From contig NZ_CP029617.1 in the NCBI RefSeq assembly GCF_003945545.1, forward strand, positions 6,599,001-6,663,000: a stretch of DNA of 64,000 bases, given 5' to 3'. Below are positions 17,057-25,807 of the stretch, in pieces (the stretch's first letter is position 1; the number at the start of each line of letters is the position of its first letter). The position numbers and the translations under genes are program-made. The notes under the pieces are model-generated. The model did not search any database. It had not been told where the DNA came from and worked only from the letters and a program-made list of their open reading frames with translations. The stretch is from Streptomyces sp. WAC 01529 (GTDB lineage: Bacteria > Actinomycetota > Actinomycetes > Streptomycetales > Streptomycetaceae).

Positions 17057-17158
17057 CCGGCCCCCGTCCGGGTAAGCGGAATGCGAGCCTCGGATTGTCA
17101 GTGGCGCATGGGATCGTGGTGGTCACTGGGGGAAAGCACGACGAAGAAGGGGGCGGCC

Positions 17159-17887
17159 ATGGGCTGGCACCAGGAGCTGCTGATCGGTTTCGACCTGGAG
17201 ACGACAGGGACGGACCCGGCCGAAGCGCGCATCGTCACCGGCGCGGTGATCGAGGTCAAGGCCGGCGAGACGCTGGGTCACCGCACCTGGCTCGCGGATC
17301 CGGGAGTCCCGATCCCGGCCGAGGCGGTGGCCGTGCACGGCGTGACGAACGAGCGGGCGGCCGCCGAGGGCAGGCCCGCCGCCGACGTGGCGGACGCGCT
17401 CGCCGACGTCCTCGTCTCGTACTGGCAGTCGGGCGTCCCGGTCGTCGCGTACAACGCGGTCTTCGATCTGAGCCTGCTCTCGGCCGAGCTGCGGCGGCAC
17501 GGCCTGGCCTCCCTGCGTGAGCGGCTCGGCGGCGCGGAGCCCGGCCCGGTCATCGATCCGTACACGATCGACCGCTCCGTGGACCGCTACCGCAGGGGCA
17601 AGCGGAATCTGGAGGCGGTCTGCACGGAGTACGGCGTGGTCCTGGAGTCCGCCCACGACGCCGCGGCCGACGCCCAGGCCGCGGCCCGCCTCGCCTGCGC
17701 GATAGCCGACCGCCACCCGAAGGTCGCCTCCCTCGGCCCGGCGGCCCTGCACCGCCACCAGATCGAGTGGTACGCGCAGTGGGCGGCGGACTTCCAGAAC
17801 TTCCTCAGGAAGAAGGGGAACGAGGACGCGGTGGTGGACGGAGTGTGGCCGCTCCAAGAGCCCACGCCCGCGCCCGCGGCGAGCTGA
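17159..17887 (+). CDS. DnaQ-like DEDDh 3'-5' exonuclease
   Basis: This 242-residue protein is a stand-alone DEDDh exonuclease. ExoI carries Asp and Glu in FDLETTG (residues 11-17), ExoII an Asp in AYNAVFDLSLL, and ExoIII His and Asp in SAHDAAADAQAA. It would remove nucleotides from 3' ends of DNA or RNA, as proofreading or repair exonucleases do; no polymerase domain is attached. The ATG at 17159 has GAAGGGGGCGG upstream and the preceding in-frame residues are not conserved-looking, so the start at 17081 is rejected. It is convergent with the phosphotransferase gene, one base apart. Confidence 0.9.
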   Translation: MGWHQELLIGFDLETTGTDPAEARIVTGAVIEVKAGETLGHRTWLADPGVPIPAEAVAVHGVTNERAAAEGRPAADVADALADVLVSYWQSGVPVVAYNAVFDLSLLSAELRRHGLASLRERLGGAEPGPVIDPYTIDRSVDRYRRGKRNLEAVCTEYGVVLESAHDAAADAQAAARLACAIADRHPKVASLGPAALHRHQIEWYAQWAADFQNFLRKKGNEDAVVDGVWPLQEPTPAPAAS

Positions 17888-17888
17888 G

Positions 17889-18752
17889 TCAGAAGGGGTA
17901 CCAGCGCACCTCGGCGTCCCCGTCCCGCAGGGAAGCCACCCTGCGGCGGAACTCCGTCAGCGCCTTCGGGTTGGCCGGTGCGTGCTGTGCGACCCACGCG
18001 CAGCTGGCCGTCTCCCTGGCGCCCCGCAGGACCGCGCAGCCCTCCCACTCCCGCACGTCCCACCCGTAGGCGTGCACGAATCCGTCGTACGCCTCGGGCG
18101 AGAGTCCGTACCGGTCGCGGGAGAGCGCCATGACGACCAGGTCGTGCTCGCGCAGGTCGAAGGAGAAGGTCTCCAGGTCCACGAGCACCGGGCCGTCCGG
18201 GCCCACCAGGACGTTGCGCGGCAGCGCGTCCCCGTGGATGGGGCCGCGCGGCAGGCGCGGGGTCAGCGCGGCGGCAGCGGCGGCGAAGTCGTCCCGGCGC
18301 CGGCGTAGGAAGTCGGCGTCCGCCGGATCGATGGCGTCGCCCGCGAGCCGCAGCCAGCGCCTGACACCGCCGAGCAGTTCACGGCGCGGCAGTTCGAAGG
18401 AAGGGGGCGGAAGTTCGTGCACCAGACGCAGCAGCACGGCGAGGTCGCGTGGCTCGGCGGGGCGCACGGCCGCCGGGAGCCGGTGCCAGAGCGTCACCGC
18501 GTGCCCTTCGACGAACAGGGGCTCGTCCTGCGCGGGCCGTGCGGCGGGGACGTCCGCCTGCTCCAGCCAGCGCGCGACCCCCAGCTCGCGGCGGGCCCGC
18601 TCAAGGAGTCCGGGGGCGGAGCGGCCGATCTTGACGACCAGCTCGCCGACGCCGAACACCGCGTTCTCGCCGAGGGCGAGCAGCCGGGCCCCGCCCACCG
18701 GAACCGCCAGTTCCGCCGCTTCCAGTAGCTCCCGCGCCCGTGCCTCGTCCAT
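17889..18752 (-). CDS. Aminoglycoside phosphotransferase (APH) family protein
   Basis: This 287-residue protein has a kinase-like fold. The nucleotide-binding lobe shows a Lys in ELVVKIGR, and the catalytic loop is IHGDALPRNVLV with the catalytic Asp, followed by the Mg-binding Asp in VLVDLETF. The family phosphorylates small molecules such as aminoglycosides, homoserine or choline; nothing in sequence or context shows resistance. The ATG at 18752 is chosen because residues encoded upstream of it look non-coding. It is divergent from the sugar ABC importer and overlaps nothing on that side. Confidence 0.8.
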   Translation of the reverse strand: MDEARARELLEAAELAVPVGGARLLALGENAVFGVGELVVKIGRSAPGLLERARRELGVARWLEQADVPAARPAQDEPLFVEGHAVTLWHRLPAAVRPAEPRDLAVLLRLVHELPPPSFELPRRELLGGVRRWLRLAGDAIDPADADFLRRRRDDFAAAAAALTPRLPRGPIHGDALPRNVLVGPDGPVLVDLETFSFDLREHDLVVMALSRDRYGLSPEAYDGFVHAYGWDVREWEGCAVLRGARETASCAWVAQHAPANPKALTEFRRRVASLRDGDAEVRWYPF

Positions 18753-18837
18753 CCCGTGCCTCCCGCACCCGTCGCCCCGTCCGCCCGACAGTCTCGCATT
18801 CGCACAGGCCAACAGGTGTGAGCGGGCTGCGCAGCTC

Positions 18838-18867
18838 CTTGACGTATCAAGACCACATCAGCACGAT
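18838..18867 (+). promoter_or_regulatory. Promoter and overlapping inverted repeat for the sugar importer
   Basis: TTGACG at 18839-18844 and CACGAT at 18862-18867 are separated by 17 bases and sit 55 bases before the first permease. A perfect inverted repeat CTTGA-CGTA-TCAAG (18838-18851) overlaps the -35 box, a typical position for a sugar-responsive repressor such as a LacI or ROK protein. No such regulator is encoded nearby, so the binding protein is unknown. Confidence 0.45.
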
Positions 18868-18922
18868 GACGGGGGCCGCCGGGGCGGCCAGACCCGTACG
18901 AGCCGCCCGAAGGAGCCGATCC

Positions 18923-19846
18923 GTGACATTGGCGACCGCGACGAAGCGGTCAGCGCGAGGCGCACCGGGAAAGAGACCATCGGACCACGGTGCGTGGTTC
19001 CTCGTGCTGCCCGCGCTGATCCCGATCCTCGTCCTCAGCGTCGGCCCCCTCCTCTACGGCATCGCGCTGGCCTTCACCGACTCCCAGTCGGGCCGCACCG
19101 CGCCCACCCAGTGGATCGGCGCCCTCAACTTCAAGGACCTGCTCCACGACACGCTCTTCTGGGACTCGTTCCGGATCGGCCTGCTGTGGGCGTTCGGCGT
19201 CACCGTGCCGCAGTTCCTGCTCGCGCTCGGCCTCGCCCTGCTGCTCAACCAGAACCTGCGCTTCCGCTGGCTGGCGCGGGCGCTCGCGATCATCCCCTGG
19301 GCGATGCCCGAGGTGGTCGTCGGCATCATGTGGCGCCTCGTCTACCACCCCGACGCGGGCGTGCTCAACGAAACGCTCTCCACCTTCGGCCTCGGGGAGG
19401 GCAAGGACTGGCTGACCGGCACCGCCACCGCGCTCTTCGCTGTCATCGTCGTCGGCGTCTGGGCGGGCATGCCGCAGACCACCGTCGCCCTGCTCGCCGG
19501 GTTGCAGAACACCCCGCGCGAGCTGCACGAAGCGGCCGCGATGGACGGCGCGGGCGCCTGGCGGCGCTTTCGGACGGTGACCTGGCCGGCCATCAAGCCG
19601 ATCGCCCTCGCCATCACGGCGCTCAACTTCATCTGGAACTTCAACTCCTTCGCCCTGGTCTACGTCCTCACCCAGGGCGGCCCCGGCGGCCGCACCCGCC
19701 TGCCCATGCTCTTCGCCTACGAAGAAGCCTTCCGCTACGGCCAGTTCGGCTACGCCGCCGCCATGGGCTGCGTGATGGTCGCCGTGATCTCCGTGCTCCT
19801 CGCCCTCTACCTCGTGGGCCGCCTGAAGGGAGACGACGAGACATGA
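18923..19846 (+). CDS. Sugar ABC transporter permease, MalF type
   Basis: This 307-residue inner-membrane permease of the carbohydrate uptake-1 class has about six transmembrane helices. The EAA loop that docks the ATPase is clear: ELHEAAAMDGAGAWRRF followed by TWPAIKP. The GTG at 18923 has AAGGAG eight bases upstream, which decides it over in-frame starts at 18740 and 18866. The stop overlaps the next permease start by four bases (ATGA), so translation is coupled. Together with the next two genes it makes an importer for an oligosaccharide that cannot be named from sequence. Confidence 0.93.
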   Translation: MTLATATKRSARGAPGKRPSDHGAWFLVLPALIPILVLSVGPLLYGIALAFTDSQSGRTAPTQWIGALNFKDLLHDTLFWDSFRIGLLWAFGVTVPQFLLALGLALLLNQNLRFRWLARALAIIPWAMPEVVVGIMWRLVYHPDAGVLNETLSTFGLGEGKDWLTGTATALFAVIVVGVWAGMPQTTVALLAGLQNTPRELHEAAAMDGAGAWRRFRTVTWPAIKPIALAITALNFIWNFNSFALVYVLTQGGPGGRTRLPMLFAYEEAFRYGQFGYAAAMGCVMVAVISVLLALYLVGRLKGDDET

Positions 19847-20679
19847 TGCGTACGAAGAAGTCCACGCGCGCCGCGCAGTACGTGGCGCTCGCCGCCTACC
19901 TCGTCTTCCTCGCCTTCCCGTTCCTGTGGCTGATCTCCACGGCCTTCAAGCCCGCGCGGGAGCTGGGCAGCCTGCACCCCACCTGGATCCCCGAGGACCC
20001 GACGCTGGAGAACTTCCGGCAGGCCTTCGACGAGCAGCCGCTCCTGCGGGCCGCCGGGAACTCCCTGATCGCGGCGGTCAGCGCGGCCCTGATCGCGGTC
20101 GTCATCGCCACCCCGATGGCGTACGTCATGGCCAGGCACCGCACGCGCCTGGCGAAGGCGGCCACCGGCTGGGTGGTGGTCAGCCAGGCGTTCCCGTTCG
20201 TCCTGATCATCATCCCGCTCTTCCTGATCCTGAAGAACCTCCACCTGATCAACTCCCTGCCCGGTCTGATCCTGGTGTACGTGGTGTGGTCGCTGCCCTT
20301 CGCGCTGTGGATGCTCGTCGGGTACGTCCGCGCGGTCCCGGCCGAGCTGGAGGAGGCGGCGGCGGTGGACGGCGCGAGCAAGGTGCGGACGTTCGTCTCG
20401 GTCGTCGCGCCGCTGCTCGCACCCGGCGTCGTGGCCACGGCGATGTTCGCCTTAATCACCGCGTGGAACGAGTTCTTCTTCGCGCTCGTCCTGCTCAAGA
20501 CCCCGGAGAAGCAGACGTTGCCGGTCATCCTCAACCGCTTCATCGGCGCGGAGGGCGTCGCGGACCTCGGACCGCTCGCCGCGGCGGCGTTCCTCGCGAC
20601 CATCCCCTCGCTGGTCATCTTCGCGCTCATCCAGCGGCGGATCACGGGCGGCATGCTGGCGGGGGCGGTGAAGGCCTGA
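19843..20679 (+). CDS. Sugar ABC transporter permease, MalG type
   Basis: This 278-residue permease partners the MalF-type protein. Six helices and the EAA loop ELEEAAAVDGASKVRTF followed by APLLAPG are visible. Its ATG at 19843 lies within the stop of the upstream gene. No ATP-binding gene is in this operon; in Streptomyces such importers usually share the multitask ATPase MsiK encoded elsewhere, which is the likely case here. Its stop codon shares a base with the start of the solute-binding protein. Confidence 0.94.
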   Translation: MMRTKKSTRAAQYVALAAYLVFLAFPFLWLISTAFKPARELGSLHPTWIPEDPTLENFRQAFDEQPLLRAAGNSLIAAVSAALIAVVIATPMAYVMARHRTRLAKAATGWVVVSQAFPFVLIIIPLFLILKNLHLINSLPGLILVYVVWSLPFALWMLVGYVRAVPAELEEAAAVDGASKVRTFVSVVAPLLAPGVVATAMFALITAWNEFFFALVLLKTPEKQTLPVILNRFIGAEGVADLGPLAAAAFLATIPSLVIFALIQRRITGGMLAGAVKA

Positions 20680-21974
20680 TGCGTACCGCACCGCGTCTGC
20701 TGACCGCCGCGGCCACCGCGCTCGCCCTCCTGCTCACCGGATGCGGCGGCGGCTCCGAGGACGACGACGGGAAGATCACGCTCCGCTTCCAGTCTCTGGC
20801 GTGGCAGAAGGAGTCCGTCGACGCCAACAAGGCCCTCGTCGAGGAGTGGAACGCCACCCACCCCGACGTCAAGGTCGAGTACGTCCAGGGCAGTTGGGAC
20901 AGCGTCCACGATCAGCTGCTCACCTCCTTCGAGGGCGGCGAGGCGCCGGACATCATCCATGACGCCTCCGACGACCTCGCCGACTTCGCGTACGGCGGCT
21001 ATCTCGCGGACCTCGGCGAGCTGCTCCCCGACCGGCTGAAGTCCGACATCCCGAAGCGCAGCTGGCAGACCACGACGTTCGGGGGCAAGGTCTACGGGGT
21101 GCCGTTCCTCCAGGAGCCGCGCGTCCTGATCGCCAACACGAGGTGGCTGAAGAAGTCGGGCGTACGGATCCCGACGCCCGACAAGCCGTGGAGCTGGGAG
21201 GAGTTCAGGGACGTCACCAAGGAGCTCGGCGACGGCGAGGACGGGAAGTACGGCGTCGCCTGGCCGCTGAAGGAGCCGGTCTCCGCGACGCTCAACCTCT
21301 CCCTGTCGGCGGGCGGACAGATGTTCCACCGCGGTGCGGACGGCAAGGTCGACGTCCGCTTCGGCGAGGCCGACGAGATCATGCCCCGTACGGTCCACGA
21401 CCAGGTCAACAGCGACAAGAGCGCCAGCGGTACGACCCTCGGCATGGGCGGCTCCGACACCCTGCCCGGCTTCTTCGGAGGGAAGTACGCGATGGTCCCG
21501 CTCGGCTTCTCCTACCGCCAGCAGATCGTCCAGCAGGCCCCCAAGGGCTTCGACTGGCAGGTGCTTCCCGCGCCCGCCGGGGACGAGGGGCTCGCGCAGG
21601 GCGTCAGCCCGCAGACCTTGTCCGTCGCGCAGGACAGCCCGCACAAGAAGGAGGCGGCCGAGTTCATCGACTTCTTCCTCCAGCCGGAGAACATGGTGAG
21701 GCTGGCGCGCGGGGACTGGATGCTGCCGACCGGCGAGCAGGCGCTGAAGGACCCGGCGCTGCGCACCGAGAAGCACGACTGGGCGGTGGGCGCGGCCCTG
21801 GCGAAGGACCTGCGCTCGGCGCCCGCCCAGTCGGTGCGGGGCTATCCGGAGTGGAAGGACAAGGTCGCCACCCCGGCGTTCCAGGAGTACTACAGCGGGG
21901 CGATCGGCCTGGACGAGCTGCGCGAACGCCTGGTGAAGGACGGCAATCTGGTCCTGGCGCGCTATCAGCGGTAG
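20679..21974 (+). CDS. Extracellular sugar-binding lipoprotein
   Basis: This 431-residue protein is a type II signal-peptide lipoprotein (lipobox LLTGC, Cys at about residue 23, then a Gly/Ser/Asp linker). The mature part is a family 1 solute-binding fold: ITLRFQSLAWQKES, GGEAPDIIH, GGYLADLGELL, and YGVPFLQEPRVL. It captures the sugar outside the membrane for the two permeases just upstream. The gene order permease-permease-binding protein is reversed from the common Streptomyces order. Start at 20679 overlaps the previous stop by one base (TGATG). Confidence 0.93.
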   Translation: MRTAPRLLTAAATALALLLTGCGGGSEDDDGKITLRFQSLAWQKESVDANKALVEEWNATHPDVKVEYVQGSWDSVHDQLLTSFEGGEAPDIIHDASDDLADFAYGGYLADLGELLPDRLKSDIPKRSWQTTTFGGKVYGVPFLQEPRVLIANTRWLKKSGVRIPTPDKPWSWEEFRDVTKELGDGEDGKYGVAWPLKEPVSATLNLSLSAGGQMFHRGADGKVDVRFGEADEIMPRTVHDQVNSDKSASGTTLGMGGSDTLPGFFGGKYAMVPLGFSYRQQIVQQAPKGFDWQVLPAPAGDEGLAQGVSPQTLSVAQDSPHKKEAAEFIDFFLQPENMVRLARGDWMLPTGEQALKDPALRTEKHDWAVGAALAKDLRSAPAQSVRGYPEWKDKVATPAFQEYYSGAIGLDELRERLVKDGNLVLARYQR

Positions 21975-22032
21975 GGCTGAGCGAGGGGCCCGCGGCGAGC
22001 TGGGTCTGCCCTAGCGGGCTCGCGGCGCGGTC

Positions 22033-23430
22033 TCAGTCGACGTCCGGCTTCTCCGCCGAGAAGAGCCAGGTCTCGAAGAGGTCCGAGAGGTCCCGCCCCG
22101 ACTTCTTCTCGCACAGCGCGATGAACTGCTCGGTGTCGGCGTTCCCGTGCCGGTGCTCACGCGTCCAGGCGCGCAGGATACCGAAGAAGGTCCGGTCGCC
22201 CACGGCCTCGCGCAGCTGGTGCAGCGTCATGGCGCCACGCCCGTACACGGGTGCGTCGGAGACCCGGGTGGCGGTCGGCGGGTCGGCGGCCGGGAAGTCC
22301 CAGATGCCCTCGCTCTCCTCGTGCGTGCCGTCGTAGAAGGAGTCGAACGTCTCCTGCGCGGTGCGGTGTCCGTGCTCCTCGTCCCACAGCCACTCGGCGT
22401 AGGTCGCGAAGCCCTCGTTCAGCCACATGTCCTGCCAGGCGCGGGGCGTGACGGAGTTGCCGAACCACTGGTGGGCCAGTTCGTGGACGACCAGGGTGGT
22501 GTCGGGCGCCTCCTGGAAGTACGGCTTGGTCTGCGTCTCCAGGGCGTAGCCGAGGTCGGGGAGGTGGTCGACGACGGCGCCGGCCGAGGAGAAGGGGTAG
22601 GGGCCGAAGCGGTCTGTGGCCCACTCGATGACCTCGGGCACCAGGTCGGGGACGTCGACGGGCCCGTCCGCCTCGTCGGGGTCGACGGCCGTGTAGAGGG
22701 GCAGGCCGTCGTCCGTCGTGCTGGTGGAGATGTCGAAGACGCCGGTGACGACGCTCGCGACGTAGCTCGCCATGGGCTCGGGGTTGTGCCAGCGGAAGGT
22801 GGTGCGCTTGCCGCGCTGCCGTGTCTCGCGCAGCGTTCCGTTGCTGACCGCGGTGTAGTCGGAGGGCACGGTGACGTCGATGTCGTACGTCGCCTTGTCG
22901 GACGGGTGATGGTTGCCGGGGAACCAGGTCATGGAGCCGGTGGGCTCGCCGAGCGCCGCCACGCCGTCGTCCGTCTCGATCCAGCCCTCTTCGCCGCCGT
23001 CGCCCGCCGTGAACACTCGGGGTGTCCCGCCGTACCGGACGGTCGTCTTGAAGGTCTCCCCCTTGCCGATGGGCCGCGCGGGGGTGAGCGTCAGCTTCTT
23101 CTCCCACCTGCTGAAGCGGGCCTCGGAGCCGTCGACGGCGGCGTGGCGCACGCGCAGGCCCGCGAGGTCCAGGCTGAAGCGGGACAGGTCCTGGGTGGCC
23201 CGCGCGGTGATCACCGCGGTGCCGGTCAGGGCGTTGTCGTCGGGGGCGTAGTCCAGGGTCAGGGAGTAGTGCGCGACGTCGTAGCCGCCGTTGCCGAGCG
23301 CCGGGAACAGGTGGTCGTCGACGCCGGTCGCACCGGGGCGCGCCGGGTCCTCGGAGCGGTCCGACGAGGTCGTGCAGGCGGCCGTCGCGGTGAGGAGCAG
23401 GGCGAGGAGAAGGGGGACGCGGCGGCGGAT
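22033..23430 (-). CDS. M1 family metallopeptidase, lipoprotein, apparent ATC start
   Basis: This is a zinc aminopeptidase of family M1 (gluzincin). HELAHQWFG gives the HExxH zinc site and catalytic Glu, and WLNEGFATY carries the third ligand Glu. The in-frame sequence before the first normal start (GTG, 23214) encodes a convincing lipoprotein signal: basic residues, LLLALLLTATAAC lipobox, then GYDVAHYSLTLDY, the usual first strand of the M1 N-terminal domain. No ATG, GTG or TTG exists in that stretch; an ATC codon at 23430-23428 sits six bases after AGGAG. The gene therefore seems to start at ATC, or its start has been mutated. From 23430 it is 465 residues, a short M1 protein lacking a long C-terminal domain. 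Confidence 0.85.
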   Translation of the reverse strand: MRRRVPLLLALLLTATAACTTSSDRSEDPARPGATGVDDHLFPALGNGGYDVAHYSLTLDYAPDDNALTGTAVITARATQDLSRFSLDLAGLRVRHAAVDGSEARFSRWEKKLTLTPARPIGKGETFKTTVRYGGTPRVFTAGDGGEEGWIETDDGVAALGEPTGSMTWFPGNHHPSDKATYDIDVTVPSDYTAVSNGTLRETRQRGKRTTFRWHNPEPMASYVASVVTGVFDISTSTTDDGLPLYTAVDPDEADGPVDVPDLVPEVIEWATDRFGPYPFSSAGAVVDHLPDLGYALETQTKPYFQEAPDTTLVVHELAHQWFGNSVTPRAWQDMWLNEGFATYAEWLWDEEHGHRTAQETFDSFYDGTHEESEGIWDFPAADPPTATRVSDAPVYGRGAMTLHQLREAVGDRTFFGILRAWTREHRHGNADTEQFIALCEKKSGRDLSDLFETWLFSAEKPDVD

Positions 23431-23461
23431 GGCAGGCTCCTGAGGGGGCGGGATGGCGAGG

Positions 23462-23905
23462 TCACAGGCGGCTGTGGGCGAGGCGGTCCCCGCGTGCGTC
23501 GAGCAGTACGAGGTCGCGCGCGGTGCCTTCGCCGTCGTCGCCGTCCCACCAGGTGCGCAAGAGCGCGGAGAGGTCCTCGGCGGTGGCCGACCCGGCGGTG
23601 AGGTCGGTCCTCACCTCGACGTCGTAGTCGTACGCCTTGTCGGTGCCGGTGAGTTCGACCGTCGCCAGGGCGTGCGCGTGGCGGGCGGTGCGGGACTCGT
23701 CGGTCTCGCGGGCCCAGGAGCGGAACTGTTCGAGGAGACGGTGTTCGGGCTCCCGTACGGGCTCGGCCGGGGGCTTCGCGGCGCATGCCGACAGGGTGAG
23801 GTAGACGGCGCACACCGACAGGGCGAGGCAGACGGTCACGGCGGACGCGAGCACGGCGGGGCGGCGCGGGAGGAGGCGGTCGCTCCCCGCGTACGGGCGG
23901 TTCAT
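23462..23905 (-). CDS. Small membrane-anchored or lipoprotein of unknown function
   Basis: This 147-residue protein has a hydrophobic helix at about residues 17-40 ending in LTLSACAAK, a possible lipobox. The outside part contains EHRLLEQFRSWARETDESRTARHAHA and an alternating charged beta region, without motifs I recognise. The ATG at 23905 has GGAGGCG upstream; the longer in-frame version is rejected. It ends 31 bases before the likely start of the M1 peptidase and is probably in its operon, so it may be a cognate surface partner. That is inference only. Confidence 0.65.
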   Translation of the reverse strand: MNRPYAGSDRLLPRRPAVLASAVTVCLALSVCAVYLTLSACAAKPPAEPVREPEHRLLEQFRSWARETDESRTARHAHALATVELTGTDKAYDYDVEVRTDLTAGSATAEDLSALLRTWWDGDDGEGTARDLVLLDARGDRLAHSRL

Positions 23906-24035
23906 GGCGTCGCCTCCGTCCGCTCGTCCACCGTCGTTCACCCAGGTAGACGGGCCACGGCACCGTGAGGTTGCCGCCGCCCGCTCGTTCCTGCGTGGTC
24001 TTCCGCGGGGGAGGAGCGCGCCGCCGCGCGAGGCG

Positions 24036-25109
24036 TCACACCGCGACCGACTCCTCCATCTCCTCTTCCTGGGCCTCCCGCGCGTCGGCGGCCGCGCGCG
24101 GGGCGGTGGCAAGGGCCGCCGCGGCCCGCTGCCGTCGCTCCCGGAGCGCCGCCACGCCGACGAGCAGCAGACCGAGCACCAGCCACGCGAGCAGCGTCAC
24201 GACGTGCCGCCCGAGGTCGTGGCCGCCGAAGTAGAGGTGGCCGCGGATGCCCTCGACGAAGCCCGCGCCGTTCCAGAAGGAGTGCAGCGAGCCGAAGAAG
24301 CCGTTCTGGAGTTCGGGCCGGAAGAGGCCGCCGGACGTCGTGAAGTTGAGCATCACGAAGAGCACCATCATCGCCAGTGTCGTCCAGCGCTTGAGGAACG
24401 TATGCAGTCCCACGCCGATGAAGAGGACCCCGGCGGAGTAGAGCCAGGACATCGCCCACACGCCCCAGAGGCCCTGGTGCGCGAGGTGGAAGACCGGCCC
24501 CGCGAGCGCCGCGCCGATCAGGCTGACGGCGAAGGAGACACCGACGACGAGGCCCGCGCGGACCCGCATCCGCAGTCCCGCGCCCGCCGCGCCGAGCACG
24601 GCCACGGACGCGTAGGAGCCGATGCTGACCGCGACGAGCAGGAAGAACAGGCCCTGGCCCGTGGGATCGTCGGCGACCGGCGCCGCGACATCGGTGACCT
24701 TGAGCGGGACGCCCTGCTCCGCCGCGACCGGCGTGAAGATCTTCTGCACCGCCAGCGCACTCATGTCGGACCCGGCGGAGGCCACGATCAGCTCGGGCGA
24801 CTTGGCGTCGGGGACGTAGGCCCCGGCGATGTCGAGGGACTTGAGCGCGTCGACGGCCTGCTCGCGGTCCGCGAGGGTGCGCACGTCGAGCGCGTCGCCC
24901 GCCTTGTCCTTGACGGTCTGCGCCAAGACCTGCGTCCGCGGACCCGAGCCGACGACGGCGATCGGCATGTCGTTCGGCTCCGGCGTCACGAACGCGCCCA
25001 TGTAGGCGAGACCCATGCCGAGGCACATCAGCAGGGGCGTCACCAGATGGAGGAGGACGTGGCGCAGCACGTCGCGGGTGCGGGGTGCGGCTTCCGCGGT
25101 GGCGGACAT
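24036..25109 (-). CDS. ABC-2/YhgE-like integral membrane protein
   Basis: This 357-residue protein has one N-terminal helix (about 20-42), a large external domain of about 130 residues (PIAVVGSGPRTQVLAQ to AAPVADDP), then five hydrophobic helices (about 155-320) and an acidic C-terminal tail (EEEMEES). That layout matches the ABC-2-type or YhgE/Pip-like export proteins (DUF3533-like). It is divergent from a MarR regulator with a palindrome between them, so it is probably a MarR-repressed efflux or envelope component. The substrate is unknown. Confidence 0.8.
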   Translation of the reverse strand: MSATAEAAPRTRDVLRHVLLHLVTPLLMCLGMGLAYMGAFVTPEPNDMPIAVVGSGPRTQVLAQTVKDKAGDALDVRTLADREQAVDALKSLDIAGAYVPDAKSPELIVASAGSDMSALAVQKIFTPVAAEQGVPLKVTDVAAPVADDPTGQGLFFLLVAVSIGSYASVAVLGAAGAGLRMRVRAGLVVGVSFAVSLIGAALAGPVFHLAHQGLWGVWAMSWLYSAGVLFIGVGLHTFLKRWTTLAMMVLFVMLNFTTSGGLFRPELQNGFFGSLHSFWNGAGFVEGIRGHLYFGGHDLGRHVVTLLAWLVLGLLLVGVAALRERRQRAAAALATAPRAAADAREAQEEEMEESVAV

Positions 25110-25136
25110 GGGAAGTGCTCCGATTGATCGAGATTG

Positions 25137-25176
25137 GTTGGCATATACAACTGACTCTGATGTTGTACTCTACAAC
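25137..25176. promoter_or_regulatory. Probable MarR operator between divergent genes
   Basis: A perfect 6-bp inverted repeat GTTGTA-CTC-TACAAC spans 25162-25176. A second, weaker pair GTTG-N7-CAAC lies at 25137-25151. Both fall in an unusually AT-rich stretch between the membrane protein gene and the MarR gene. MarR regulators commonly bind palindromes of this size and repress both flanking genes, so this is the likely operator. Confidence 0.55.
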
Positions 25177-25198
25177 CATTCGCGGAGAGGGAGAAATC

Positions 25199-25657
25199 GT
25201 GACCGATCGAGACAGTCCCCAACCCGACGTACGGGACGAGTCAATCGAGATCATTCAGCGCGAGATGACGGCCTTCGCCCGACGGGCACGGGCCACCGCC
25301 GGACGGATGCACCCCGAGCTGTCACTCGTCTCGTTCACCCTGCTCGGCCACCTGGAAGACCAGGGCGGCTGCCGGGCCACGGACCTGGCCGCGCACTACA
25401 CCCTCGACAAGTCGACGATCAGCAGACAGGTGGGCGCGCTGGAGAAGGCCGGACTCGTCGAGCGGCGGCTCGACCCGGCCGATCACCGGGTCCATGTGTT
25501 GCACCTCACTGACCGTGGCCGTGACGTGCTGGTGCAGGTCGCCGCCGCGCGCCGGATCGCGTTCCGGGAGCGCCTGGCGGAGTGGGACGGGCCCGATCTG
25601 GCGCGGTTCGCGGAGTATCTGCGGCGCTACAACGAGGCCGGGGTAACGCTGAGGTAA
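25199..25657 (+). CDS. MarR family transcriptional regulator
   Basis: This 152-residue protein is a winged-helix MarR repressor. The DNA-binding part is CRATDLAAHYTLDKSTISRQ followed by VGALEKAGLVERR, and the wing holds DPADHRVHVLHLT. Terminal helices form the dimer interface. The GTG at 25199 has GGAGAGGGAG upstream, which selects it over the start at 25085. It is divergent from the 24036-25109 membrane protein and probably represses both through the palindrome between them, released by a ligand that I cannot identify. Confidence 0.92.
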   Translation: MTDRDSPQPDVRDESIEIIQREMTAFARRARATAGRMHPELSLVSFTLLGHLEDQGGCRATDLAAHYTLDKSTISRQVGALEKAGLVERRLDPADHRVHVLHLTDRGRDVLVQVAAARRIAFRERLAEWDGPDLARFAEYLRRYNEAGVTLR

Positions 25658-25739
25658 CGCGGCACTGTCCTGGTAGGGCCATCGACTCATCCCGCATGGA
25701 TGACCATTACCCCCCGTGAAAGGTTGCACAGCGTAGATC

Positions 25740-25769
25740 TTGTACCTTGCGTGAACCCCTCCCTAGCGT
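25740..25769 (+). promoter_or_regulatory. Likely sigma-70 type promoter of the phosphatidyltransferase
   Basis: TTGTAC at 25740-25745 and TAGCGT at 25764-25769 with an 18-base spacer match vegetative Streptomyces promoters. The -10 ends 38 bases before the ATG at 25808, leaving a short leader that contains AGGAAG. Confidence 0.5.
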
Positions 25770-25807
25770 GAGATGAACTTTCGTCGAATGCCAGGAAGTT
25801 GACCCCC

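Noticed and set aside
22033..23214. M1 peptidase as a signal-less cytoplasmic protein starting at GTG 23214
   Set aside because: The in-frame upstream sequence has a lipobox and conserved first strand, so this start would cut a real part of the protein.
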